From Sphingomonadaceae bacterium (lineage in GTDB: Bacteria; Pseudomonadota; Alphaproteobacteria; Sphingomonadales; Sphingomonadaceae), in assembly GCA_016742125.1 (NCBI GenBank), contig JACVCM010000051.1, positions 1 to 23,720 on the forward strand: a stretch of DNA of 23,720 nt, given 5' to 3'. Positions 15,254-22,302 of the stretch are shown here, piece by piece (positions within the stretch are counted from its first letter, which is position 1; every line of letters starts with the position of its first letter). The notes below the pieces were generated by a model. It did no database searches and was not told the origin of the DNA. It saw only the letters and a list, made by a program, of their open reading frames with translations. Position numbers and translations under genes: made by a program.

Positions 15254-16216
15254 TCAGGCCGCCTTATGCGCTTGTAGCGATGCCAGCAAGCTTCCCATTT
15301 GGAAAACCACGCTTTGCTTGTCGAGGCTGAGAGCAATTGCCCGGCTCGCGAGCGCGCTGGCCGCGCTCCACGCTTCCGTTGCATTTAGCACGGCGCTGGC
15401 ATCCATCTTCCGGGCATTTTCAGCGATCAACGCGGGTGCGCGACGCAGGAACGCTTCATAACGCGACTGCGCAGCCTTTAACGACAACTGCTCGGCCAAT
15501 GCGCTGCGCAATTCATTGCTGCGGTCGCCGGTGCGGATAATTGACGTCATGATGTCTTCTAGTTTTCCCAAGTCTAACCCTAAAAAATCAATGGCTTGTC
15601 CCGGGGCTCCTTTACCTGCCTTGACAAGAATAGCGATGTCTTCACTGCTCGCTTCGGGCGCGGCTTCGCGCAAGGCCAAAGTCATGTCGCTATCGTTCAG
15701 AGGTTCAAACCGCAGCATTTGGCAACGCGAACGGATTGTTGGCAGTAATCTGTCGCTTGCGTGGCTGATGAGCAGAAAATAGGTGCCGAGGGGCGGTTCC
15801 TCCAGCGATTTCAGTAACGCATTTGCCCCGCTGCGTTCGAGATCGTCCGCGGCGTCGATGATAACAGCACGCTTGCTGGACAAACCCGGCCGCGTTGTAA
15901 GCGCAGCTTGCACCCGGCGGATCTGATCAATGGTAATGCTGCGCTTTAATTCGGCATCTGTGTCCGTTTCTTCATCCTCTTTTGGCGCCTCTTTTGGTAA
16001 GCGTTTGATCTCGATTATATCTGGATGCGATCTCCGCGCGATCATGCCTCCATACAGGCCTTCTGGGTCGACCAGCGCGGACGCGGCGCGCAAAGCGAAA
16101 GCAGACTTTCCAATGCCGCGTGGTCCGGCCAGAATCCAGCCATGATGCAGCTTGCCACCGTCCAGCGCCGATGAAAATTGCCGCCAGGGCGCGTCATGGC
16201 CGAATAGCTGTGTCAC
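15254..16216 (-). CDS. holB: DNA polymerase III subunit delta'
   Basis: A 320-residue clamp-loader subunit. It has a Walker A-like loop GPRGIGKS (31-38), VIIDAADDLERSGANALLKSLEEPP in the Walker B/sensor region, and TIRSRCQ, the SRC arginine-finger motif. The four zinc-binding cysteines of E. coli delta' are not present between the P-loop and the acidic insertion (KEDEETDTD, about 79-87). The start is a GTG forming a GTGA overlap with the tmk stop (16213-16216). It works with DnaX, HolA and the beta clamp, all outside the window. Pairing tmk-holB is a widespread arrangement and supports the call. Confidence 0.93.
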   Translation of the reverse strand: MTQLFGHDAPWRQFSSALDGGKLHHGWILAGPRGIGKSAFALRAASALVDPEGLYGGMIARRSHPDIIEIKRLPKEAPKEDEETDTDAELKRSITIDQIRRVQAALTTRPGLSSKRAVIIDAADDLERSGANALLKSLEEPPLGTYFLLISHASDRLLPTIRSRCQMLRFEPLNDSDMTLALREAAPEASSEDIAILVKAGKGAPGQAIDFLGLDLGKLEDIMTSIIRTGDRSNELRSALAEQLSLKAAQSRYEAFLRRAPALIAENARKMDASAVLNATEAWSAASALASRAIALSLDKQSVVFQMGSLLASLQAHKAA

Positions 16217-16848
16217 TCAGGCACCAACAGGTCAGAAATTTCCGCTAACAGGCGTGAGGTCACCGTTGCCGGAGGTCCATCGGCGTTCACGAGCCGCACG
16301 CGCGGTTCACGCTCTGCATAGCTGACAAAAGCTACGTCCACCCCCTTATGGAAATCGGCCTCGCGGGCCTGGATCCGGTCGGGCTTGCCGTGATCCCGAA
16401 CCGACGCGCGCCGTGTCGCTTCATCGGGATCGATGCGCAATATCAATGTTCGATCGGGCATAAGCCCGCGGCTGCCGATTTCGTGAAGCGTCAATATGTC
16501 GGCGTCGGATAGACCCGAACCTCCGCCTTGGTAGGCGCGACTGCTGTCGATGAATCGATCCGAAATAACCCATTTGCCGCTCTCCAGCGCAGGTTCGATC
16601 AGCCGCTCGACATGATCGCTTCTTGCTGCAGCGAAGAGCAACGCCTCGGCACGGGGCAGCCACCGTTCGGCGGTCCCGCCCAGTAGCATCTGCCGTATGG
16701 CTTCAGCCCCTTGCGTGCCGCCAGGCTCGCGCGTGACTATGACATCATGGCCAGCGGTCCTGATCGCTTCGGCCAGCGCCGCGATCTGTGTGGACTTACC
16801 GACCCCCTCACCGCCTTCGATCGACAGAAACCGCCCTCGCTGTGTCAT
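16213..16848 (-). CDS. tmk: Thymidylate kinase
   Basis: A 211-residue P-loop kinase converting dTMP to dTDP. The P-loop is EGGEGVGKST (11-20), followed by TREPGGT (about 39-45) and the DR(F/Y) motif ISDRFIDSSRAYQGGG. The lid region contains RDHGKPDRIQARE. Length is normal for bacterial Tmk. It starts at an ATGA overlap with the upstream carboxypeptidase gene and ends in a GTGA overlap with holB, so its translation should depend on the whole leftward mRNA. Confidence 0.95.
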   Translation of the reverse strand: MTQRGRFLSIEGGEGVGKSTQIAALAEAIRTAGHDVIVTREPGGTQGAEAIRQMLLGGTAERWLPRAEALLFAAARSDHVERLIEPALESGKWVISDRFIDSSRAYQGGGSGLSDADILTLHEIGSRGLMPDRTLILRIDPDEATRRASVRDHGKPDRIQAREADFHKGVDVAFVSYAEREPRVRLVNADGPPATVTSRLLAEISDLLVPE

Positions 16849-17981
16849 GTGCCAACCAACGTTTTCAGGCCATTCAGGGCACGAACGAAGAAGCCCGCTT
16901 TGGCAACCGAATGTGCGGCGACGAGCGGCATCACCTGCTCGCCCGTATCGTCGAATTTCGCCACGAGTTGCGCCAATTCTGCCCCCTTTTTGAAAGGCGC
17001 CTTAACCGGGCCGGAATAGCGCACGAAAAGCTTGTAACGCGGTGCACGCTGGACTGGCAAGGACAGAGCAAGGGTTTTCGGTGCGATTACATCAATCTGC
17101 GTTTTGCTGCCCAGTTGCACGGGCAGGGTCGCGACCACCGATTGCGGCTCATATAGCTTCAACGAGCGCCATTCCTTGAAACCCCAGTTGAGCAGGTTCA
17201 ATGACTCTCGTTGGCGCGAATCCGGATCAGGAAGTCCGGCAACCACCATTATCAGCCTTCTTCCATCCTGTACCGCGGTTCCAGCAAAGCAGTAGCCAGC
17301 CTCGCCCGTATGCCCGGTCTTGATACCATCGGCGCCGGACAGCCGCCTTAAAATGGGGTTTCGATTGAGCTGGGTTATGCCGTTCCACCGGAATGTCCGG
17401 AAACCATAATATTGCCGGTAGAGTTCCGGAAAATCCTGAATCGTACGAGCGCCCAGTTGAGCCAGATCGAGGGCGGTCGTCAGGGTGCGTCCACCGTCGG
17501 GCCAGCCCGTTGCAGATCCGAATTTGCTGTTGGTCATACCCAGCTTTCTTGCCGTCGCATTCATTCGCTCTACGAAGGCAGCCTCGTTTCCTGCAATACC
17601 TTCTGCCAGCACGACTGCGGCATCGTTTCCCGACAGAGTCACGACACCGTGCAACAAATTTTCGACCGTCACTCTCTGCCCGGGTTTCAGGAACATGGTG
17701 GAACCCGTGTTATTCCACTTTGCCCACGTCTCCGGTCGAACCATGAATTCGGTCGACTTGTCGAGCGTCCCGCTCTGGAGAAGATCGAAAACCACATAAA
17801 CGGTCATCATCTTGGCCATAGAAGCTGGTGGGATGGGCTTGTCCGCGGCTTTGTCGAACAGCACGGCCCCTGACGTCATGTCCACAAGATATGCAATGGG
17901 TGCTTTAGTTCTATATGCGGGACGAGCCTCCAACGGGGAGGTCGAGATCGCGGCGGCATAGAACAACAGCAGCATACGCAT
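16845..17981 (-). CDS. D-alanyl-D-alanine carboxypeptidase (PBP5/6 family)
   Basis: A 378-residue secreted serine peptidase (S11) that trims the terminal D-Ala of peptidoglycan pentapeptides. A short signal peptide covers about 1-19 (hydrophobic MLLLFYAAAIS, ending LEA). The active-site motifs are SMAK (S54, K57), SGN (117-119) and KTG (221-223). The C-terminal beta-rich domain (about 275-350) and amphipathic tail are typical of dacA/dacC/dacD products; which paralogue it is cannot be told. An in-frame stop lies two codons before ATG 17981, so this is the first possible ATG. It ends overlapping tmk and begins 41 nt after rlpA. Confidence 0.93.
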   Translation of the reverse strand: MRMLLLFYAAAISTSPLEARPAYRTKAPIAYLVDMTSGAVLFDKAADKPIPPASMAKMMTVYVVFDLLQSGTLDKSTEFMVRPETWAKWNNTGSTMFLKPGQRVTVENLLHGVVTLSGNDAAVVLAEGIAGNEAAFVERMNATARKLGMTNSKFGSATGWPDGGRTLTTALDLAQLGARTIQDFPELYRQYYGFRTFRWNGITQLNRNPILRRLSGADGIKTGHTGEAGYCFAGTAVQDGRRLIMVVAGLPDPDSRQRESLNLLNWGFKEWRSLKLYEPQSVVATLPVQLGSKTQIDVIAPKTLALSLPVQRAPRYKLFVRYSGPVKAPFKKGAELAQLVAKFDDTGEQVMPLVAAHSVAKAGFFVRALNGLKTLVGT

Positions 17982-18022
17982 GCCGTTTCATAGCGAGGCA
18001 AACTTCAATACCGCCAGTAAAA

Positions 18023-18982
18023 TCAGTCTCTATATATACGAGCTTGTGGATAGCCCTTTTTGCGTGCTGCTGCACTTGCCTCAGACTGGGTTACGAAGGG
18101 GCCGAACCGGACCCTGAACAGTCGGCCGTCGCTGCTGGCAACGACCGTCGCACCAGCTTTTCGCGCCAGTGCATCGGCGCGGGCGCGCGATGAGAAAGCG
18201 CCGATTTGGGCGACATATTCGCCCTGAGCGTTGCGATCAAGGGGTGGCGCAGCGTTGGACGATGCGGCTTTGCCGCTTTCGCGAATGAAACGGCCATTGT
18301 CAGAAATGGCAGGCTTTTCGGGCGGCTGCTTCCCAACGACGGGCGTTACCTTGCTAACAAATGCCGACGGGCGTGGCAGCTTGGCCAGCTTTTCGCGCAG
18401 CACCTTTAGCAAGGATTCCGGCGTTTCGATTCGTTCGGCGGCGGTCAGACCCTGCCTGAGCACCGACTTTTCCTGCTCTGGCGGATTAACGCGGCGCACG
18501 CGGACCCCCCCAATAGCTTGTGTCCCAAGACCAAGCTGTTTTGCGGCCCCTTCGGAAAGATCAATAAGGCGGTCGTTAGCAAATGGCCCGCGATCATTGA
18601 CGCGAACCAATATCGTCCGACCGGTATCAAGCGATGTGACTTCGATATAGCTTGGCATTGGCAGCGTTTTGTGCGCAGCAGTTGCGCCGCCAGGGTTGAA
18701 TATTTCGCCATTGGCTGTCGGCCGCCCGACAAGCTCCGCGCCATAATAGCCTGCATATCCGACCTCGTCATACAACGGTGTGTCCTGCGGCGTGTAAGTG
18801 GTGCTGCCCACGGTATAGGGTGCCCCTAATTTCACCGGGTCGTCGCTGACATTTGGCAGTTCCACCTTTACAGCAGACGTGGCGGCCGCAGAACTGACAT
18901 TGTTTGTACGATCCACAGTACCGCAAGACGCCAACACAGCGAGCGAAGCGCTTAGTCCCAAGAGCTTAGTTACGTACCTCAT
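18023..18982 (-). CDS. rlpA: RlpA-family septal lytic transglycosylase, SPOR-domain lipoprotein
   Basis: A 319-residue lipoprotein: the signal ends in a lipobox LASC with the lipidated Cys20. A double-psi beta-barrel lies at about 74-167 with GYYGAELVGRPTANGE, AAHKTLP (H104) and NDRGPF (D130), the catalytic region of RlpA. A linker is followed by a C-terminal SPOR domain (about 255-318), which in this family targets denuded glycan strands at the division septum. RlpA cleaves such naked glycans. The start overlaps the mltB end by 17 nt. Context beside mltB and a D,D-carboxypeptidase fits a peptidoglycan remodelling unit. Confidence 0.94.
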   Translation of the reverse strand: MRYVTKLLGLSASLAVLASCGTVDRTNNVSSAAATSAVKVELPNVSDDPVKLGAPYTVGSTTYTPQDTPLYDEVGYAGYYGAELVGRPTANGEIFNPGGATAAHKTLPMPSYIEVTSLDTGRTILVRVNDRGPFANDRLIDLSEGAAKQLGLGTQAIGGVRVRRVNPPEQEKSVLRQGLTAAERIETPESLLKVLREKLAKLPRPSAFVSKVTPVVGKQPPEKPAISDNGRFIRESGKAASSNAAPPLDRNAQGEYVAQIGAFSSRARADALARKAGATVVASSDGRLFRVRFGPFVTQSEASAAARKKGYPQARIYRD

Positions 18983-20027
18983 CAGCCAGCAATCCCACCG
19001 ATAATGCGTAAAAATTCGAACAATTATAGTCGAGTATCACACGGTAGTTGCCACCGAGTAAATATGCCGTGTTTCCAATGCCATCGGGCTCGAGAAGCGT
19101 CGCCATCATGCTGTCCTTAGGCCAGAATCCGCGTTGCGGTGTGATACCCAATTGGCGCCATTCGGCAATGGTCTTCCACTGACTGTGCCGGGCAAAAACG
19201 CGCGGGCACCGCGGCGCATTTATGCGCGAACGAATCGACTGCCGACTGAGCGACGATGGAACATTAACCGCAAATCCCCATTCTTCGCCGCGCCGCCAGC
19301 CGGCGTTGACAAAGTAATTGGCAATTGACGTCATCGCGTCGATCTCGCTTCGCCAGATATCGGCATATCCGTCGCCATCGCCGTCGCGTGCCAGCCTCAA
19401 ATAGACCGAAGGCAGGAATTGTGGTTTGCCAAGCGCGCCAGCCCAGCTGCCGGTAATCGCATATTGTGGGACGCCGCGATCGATCATTTTCAGAACAGCC
19501 ACAAGTTCGGCTTCGAACAATGCTCGGCGGCGACCCTCATAGGCAAGCGAGGCCAGGGCTTCCGGAGCGTTGTAATTGCCGGTCACCGAGCCGTAATTTG
19601 TTTCATGCCCGTAAATGGCAATCATCATTTCTTCCGGTACACCCGTCTGGTCCTCGATCCGCTTCAGCATCGGGCGCAGTTCGGCATATTTTACGCGACC
19701 GCGGCTGATCCGGGAGGCATCGACGTGGCGCGCCTTGTAGGGCGCAAAATTGGGGATTGGCGCGTCAGCCGCACCTTCGGGCTGAGAGCGGTCGAGCCGG
19801 ACAACACGGTCATTGTAGCTGAGCGAGGGTAGTACCTTGTCCAGCGTGGCCGCAGATACGCCTTCGCGAAGCGCCCGCTGGCGGACCTGGTTCAGATACA
19901 CGCGAAAGCCGCTTTCCAACGCGATCGCTCCTTGGTCTGGCATGGGGGATGTTTGCGCCATGCTGGCTTGCGTCAGCATCGACGCCGCGAGTGGAAGAAC
20001 CAACCATTTAACCAACGTCACACTCAC
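18966..20027 (-). CDS. mltB: Lytic murein transglycosylase, MltB family
   Basis: A 353-residue exported enzyme. The signal peptide covers about 1-24 (ends MAQ). The catalytic glutamate is E142 in IYGHETNYGSVTG. Downstream are GSWAGALGKPQFLPS and the calcium-type loop DGDGDGYADIW, both conserved in MltB/SLT family 3. The enzyme cleaves the MurNAc-GlcNAc bond to form 1,6-anhydro-MurNAc. No lipobox is visible, so it is probably soluble and periplasmic, unlike E. coli MltB. The start is GTG 20027 with GAGGAG 6 nt upstream, a strong ribosome-binding site. It is the first gene of the leftward cluster. Confidence 0.93.
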   Translation of the reverse strand: MSVTLVKWLVLPLAASMLTQASMAQTSPMPDQGAIALESGFRVYLNQVRQRALREGVSAATLDKVLPSLSYNDRVVRLDRSQPEGAADAPIPNFAPYKARHVDASRISRGRVKYAELRPMLKRIEDQTGVPEEMMIAIYGHETNYGSVTGNYNAPEALASLAYEGRRRALFEAELVAVLKMIDRGVPQYAITGSWAGALGKPQFLPSVYLRLARDGDGDGYADIWRSEIDAMTSIANYFVNAGWRRGEEWGFAVNVPSSLSRQSIRSRINAPRCPRVFARHSQWKTIAEWRQLGITPQRGFWPKDSMMATLLEPDGIGNTAYLLGGNYRVILDYNCSNFYALSVGLLADEVRN

Positions 20028-20128
20028 GCGCAGCTCCTCTATCGACTGACGGCAGTGTGACAGATCGGGCTGAGAATGGGAATCCCCTTATGCTTCGGGC
20101 TGACGCATTTTCCGGCATCCGGGAGCCA

Positions 20129-20216
20129 AGCGCGTTAGCGCTTGCAAGCACAACGACGAATGGATAGGTGCCCTGCCCACGGACAGGTGGCCGAGTGGTT
20201 TAAGGCAACGGTCTTG
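20129..20216 (+). repeat. 88-bp direct repeat, upstream copy
   Basis: These 88 bp are identical to 20237-20324; the period is 108 bp. The unit contains 52 bp of tRNA upstream sequence and the first 36 nt of the tRNA-Ser gene. It begins with a small dyad (AAGCGC-GTTA-GCGCTT at 20128-20143). The remaining stretch 20028-20128 up to mltB holds no gene that can be supported. Confidence 0.95.
20181..20216 (+). pseudogene. Truncated tRNA-Ser 5' half
   Basis: The first 36 nt match the real tRNA-Ser exactly: the 5' acceptor strand GGACAGG, the complete D-arm region and the 5' side of the anticodon stem and loop through CTTG. After this the sequence diverges and no variable arm, T arm or 3' acceptor strand follows. 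It cannot make a tRNA alone. Any promoter in the repeated 52 bp would also be duplicated upstream of it, so it may be transcribed into the precursor of the functional copy. Confidence 0.85.
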
Positions 20217-20234
20217 GAGCCGCAGGCCAAGACC
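20210..20234 (+). other. 8-bp hairpin across the tRNA duplication break
   Basis: GGTCTTGG (20210-20217) and CCAAGACC (20227-20234) are perfect complements around a 9-nt loop. The left arm is almost entirely tRNA sequence; the right arm lies in the 20-bp spacer between the two repeat copies. The hairpin takes the place of the anticodon stem in the truncated copy. Confidence 0.7.
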
Positions 20235-20236
20235 CG

Positions 20237-20324
20237 AGCGCGTTAGCGCTTGCAAGCACAACGACGAATGGATAGGTGCCCTGCCCACGGACAGGTGGCC
20301 GAGTGGTTTAAGGCAACGGTCTTG
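20237..20324 (+). repeat. 88-bp direct repeat, downstream copy
   Basis: This is an exact copy of 20129-20216 and leads into the intact tRNA-Ser gene at 20289. A weak promoter-like pair lies in it, TTGCAA (20250-20255) and ATAGGT (20272-20277) 16 bp apart, about 11 nt before the tRNA. Being inside the repeat, it occurs in both copies. Confidence 0.95.
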
Positions 20325-20378
20325 AAAACCGTCGTGGGTGGAAGCTCACCGTGGGTTCGAATCCCACCCTGTCCGCCA
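20289..20378 (+). tRNA. tRNA-Ser(UGA)
   Basis: A 90-nt gene including the encoded CCA. The acceptor stem is GGACAGG/CCTGTCC with discriminator G. The D-arm GGCCGAGTGGTTTAAGGC and the anticodon arm ACGGT-CTTGAAA-ACCGT, with anticodon TGA, are followed by a long variable arm (about GTGGGTGGAAGCTCACC) and the T arm GTGGG-TTCGAAT-CCCAC. The long variable arm and anticodon establish serine, reading UCA and related codons. Its 5' half and upstream region are duplicated 108 bp upstream. Confidence 0.97.
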
Positions 20379-20395
20379 GATTTCCACTTGCCAAC

Positions 20396-20412
20396 AGCGC
20401 GTCAGTCGCGCT
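20396..20412 (+). terminator. Possible tRNA-Ser terminator hairpin
   Basis: AGCGCG-TCAGT-CGCGCT is a perfect 6-bp stem with a 5-nt loop, 17 nt after the CCA end. No T-run follows, so intrinsic termination is doubtful; it may instead protect the 3' end before processing. Nothing else is seen up to chrA. Confidence 0.3.
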
Positions 20413-20514
20413 AGCCCAGTGCTATCGGGGCAGAGCAACCTCCCGGTCAGGCGTCCGCCCAAGCGTTGCCTTACTTGTCCGTTTCTGCGGATGAACAAGG
20501 CATGGAGCGACAGA

Positions 20515-21828
20515 GTGGCGTCAAACCTTCCCAAACCCGACTTTCAAGAATTGCTGCGCGTTTTTGCCCGCATCGGTTGTCTTAGCTTCGGCGGGCCCGC
20601 CGGACAGATTGCGCTGATGCACCGCGAACTGGTCGACGAGCGGCGGTGGGTGGAAGAAGAACAATATCTTCATGCCTTGAATTTCTGTCACCTGCTGCCG
20701 GGACCGGAAGCGCAGCAGCTGGCGACCTGGATCGGCTGGAAACTGCACGGTACAAAAGGCGGCCTGGCTGCAGGATTGCTGTTTGTCGTTCCGGGCGCGC
20801 TGGTCATACTTGCGTTATCGATACTCTATGCCTTTGCCGCCAATCTCGACTGGTTTGCGGCTCTGTTTCTCGGGATCAAGGCAGCGGTACTTGCAATCGT
20901 TGTGCAAGCTTTGATCCGCATCGGCGGGCGGGCGCTCAACACAGCATTCAAGAAGATGGTGGCGGTGGCAGCTTTTCTGGCGCTTTTCCTGTTCAACCTG
21001 CCCTTTCCGCTTGTGGTCCTGGGTGCGGGGGCAGCTGGAATATTGGTCGCGCTGAAGCATCCTGACTGGCTGGCGATGAAAGACAGCACGCCGATCGGGT
21101 CGATGGCAGCTCGACCATGGGGTGCGACGCTGAAAGCCGTGTCGATTTGGGGGATAATTTGGGCGGCTCCGCTTATCCTGGTGCTGGCCACTGTCGGACG
21201 CGACCATGTGTTGTGGGATATCGGCAGCTTCTTTTCACAACTCGCCATCGTCACATTTGGCGGAGCCTACGCCGTGCTTGCCTATATGGCGCAGGAGGCT
21301 GTTCAGGGTTTTGGCTGGCTCAATGCCGGCGAGATGGCGGACGGGCTTGGCCTCGCGGAGACGACGCCGGGGCCGCTGATCATGGTGACGCAATTTGTCG
21401 GCTATCTGGCGGCATTTCGGGCACCGGAGCCGTTCACGCCGCTGGTGGCCGGCATTATCGGCGCGGGGCTTACCACCTGGGTGACTTTTGCCCCGTGCTT
21501 TCTTTGGATATTCGCTTTCGCCCCGTGGATCGAAAGGATGGAGAATTCAAAATGGCTGAAGGGCGGCCTCGCCACGCTGACGGCGGCAGTGGTCGGCGTC
21601 ATCGCCAATCTGTCCGTCTGGTTTGCTCTGCACGTCTTTTTTGCGAGCGTCGATGAGCGCCGGTTCGGGCCGTTGCGGCTATACTGGCCAGACCCCGCAA
21701 GCTTTAGCTGGCAGGCCATGCTGCTCGCGATAATGGCGGCGATTCTTTTGTTCGGCGCAAAATGGAATGTCATCAAAACGCTGGCGGCGACTGGCGCGGC
21801 CGGGCTGGTACTGGGGTGGGCGGCATAG
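20515..21828 (+). CDS. chrA: Chromate transporter ChrA (two-domain)
   Basis: A 437-residue membrane protein of the CHR family, which exports chromate from the cytoplasm. It has two homologous halves. The first opens with FARIGCLSFGGPAGQIALMHRE and contains LLPGPEAQQLATWIGW; the second repeats the pattern with VTFGGAYAVLAYM and TTPGPLIMVTQFVGYLAAF. About ten to twelve hydrophobic segments are visible. The start was set at GTG 20515 because GGAG lies 7 nt upstream. An in-frame ATG at 20491 has no comparable site but cannot be excluded. A reading frame extending further upstream runs through the tRNA and is not real. The stop codon sits in the loop of a GC hairpin. Confidence 0.9.
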   Translation: MASNLPKPDFQELLRVFARIGCLSFGGPAGQIALMHRELVDERRWVEEEQYLHALNFCHLLPGPEAQQLATWIGWKLHGTKGGLAAGLLFVVPGALVILALSILYAFAANLDWFAALFLGIKAAVLAIVVQALIRIGGRALNTAFKKMVAVAAFLALFLFNLPFPLVVLGAGAAGILVALKHPDWLAMKDSTPIGSMAARPWGATLKAVSIWGIIWAAPLILVLATVGRDHVLWDIGSFFSQLAIVTFGGAYAVLAYMAQEAVQGFGWLNAGEMADGLGLAETTPGPLIMVTQFVGYLAAFRAPEPFTPLVAGIIGAGLTTWVTFAPCFLWIFAFAPWIERMENSKWLKGGLATLTAAVVGVIANLSVWFALHVFFASVDERRFGPLRLYWPDPASFSWQAMLLAIMAAILLFGAKWNVIKTLAATGAAGLVLGWAA

Positions 21829-21836
21829 CGCCGCCC
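21818..21836 (+). terminator. Hairpin at the chrA stop codon
   Basis: GGGCGGC-ATAGC-GCCGCCC is a perfect 7-bp GC stem with a 5-nt loop that contains the TAG stop. Only TTCC follows, so a T-tract is nearly absent. It lies at the 15-bp gap between convergent chrA and the small exported-protein gene, where a terminator is expected. Confidence 0.45.
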
Positions 21837-21843
21837 TTCCCGG

Positions 21844-22188
21844 TCACTTCTCCGGGCTCAGTTTCGATCCGTTTTCGACATTCTCGTTGAAGCTGCTGAC
21901 CACCGAGTCGATGATCATCTGGACTTCTTCATTGGCAAATTTTTCAGCCTCTTTCTGGCTCGAACCATAACCGCGCTCCGACTTAATCAATATGTCGCGA
22001 TAGGCGGTGCGCTCGGCGGTGCAGGCTGTCTCGGTTGTCTTTACAAATGCACTTGGCGAAACCTTTTCGCCGACGGCGACATTGTGCGTCTCTATCATGC
22101 AGTTGTTGAATGCCTTGCGGGCATTGTCGAGTGGATCGGCCTTTTGCGCGGCCATACTCAGCATCATTGCTGCGACCAAAGTCATCAT
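21844..22188 (-). CDS. Small exported protein of unknown function
   Basis: A 114-residue protein that I do not recognise. The N-terminus MMTLVAAMMLSMAAQ is short and hydrophobic and resembles a signal peptide cleaved near residue 14-17. The mature part is charged and mostly helical in character, with two cysteines (C30, C56) that could form a disulfide, and a Lys/Glu-rich C-terminus. GGGG about 8 nt upstream could serve as ribosome-binding site; ATG at 22188 or the adjacent 22185 may be used. It follows the amidohydrolase gene on the same strand after a 114-bp gap that has its own promoter-like elements, so it may be a separate unit. Confidence 0.65.
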   Translation of the reverse strand: MMTLVAAMMLSMAAQKADPLDNARKAFNNCMIETHNVAVGEKVSPSAFVKTTETACTAERTAYRDILIKSERGYGSSQKEAEKFANEEVQMIIDSVVSSFNENVENGSKLSPEK

Positions 22189-22219
22189 TGTCGTAACCCC
22201 CAGCTACTTTTTCCTGTTT

Positions 22220-22232
22220 GGTTGTATCAACC
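22220..22232 (-). other. Small hairpin in the leader of the exported-protein gene
   Basis: GGTTG-TAT-CAACC is a perfect 5-bp stem with a 3-nt loop between the promoter-like pair and the ATG at 22188. It is too short to call a regulator with confidence. Confidence 0.25.
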
Positions 22233-22246
22233 TTCCCAAAGATGAG

Positions 22247-22274
22247 AATATCACAATCGCCATGCTTCAATCAA
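22247..22274 (-). promoter_or_regulatory. Possible promoter of the small exported-protein gene
   Basis: Read on the minus strand, TTGATT (22274-22269) and GATATT (22252-22247) are 16 bp apart, each matching four of six consensus positions. The predicted start of transcription would lie about 50 nt before the ATG at 22188. Confidence 0.3.
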
Positions 22275-22302
22275 TGCATCTGCGACGAAAGCGAAGGCGC
22301 GG

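Noticed and set aside
15232..15384. Longer start for metG
   Set aside because: The extension reads holB in another frame. Methionyl-tRNA synthetases of this type begin directly before the first beta strand of the HIGH region.
20181..20234. A second functional tRNA-Ser
   Set aside because: Only the first 36 nt are present. Variable arm, T arm and 3' acceptor strand are missing.
20129..20324. CRISPR array or att sites of an integrated element
   Set aside because: Only two 88-bp copies with one 20-bp spacer are present, with no cas genes. No integrase is seen and the duplicated part is the tRNA 5' half, unlike usual att duplications.
20338..20514. N-terminal extension of chrA upstream through the tRNA-Ser gene
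   Set aside because: The extension translates tRNA sequence and spacer. ChrA homology begins at about codon 10 after the GTG 20515 start, which has a good ribosome-binding site.
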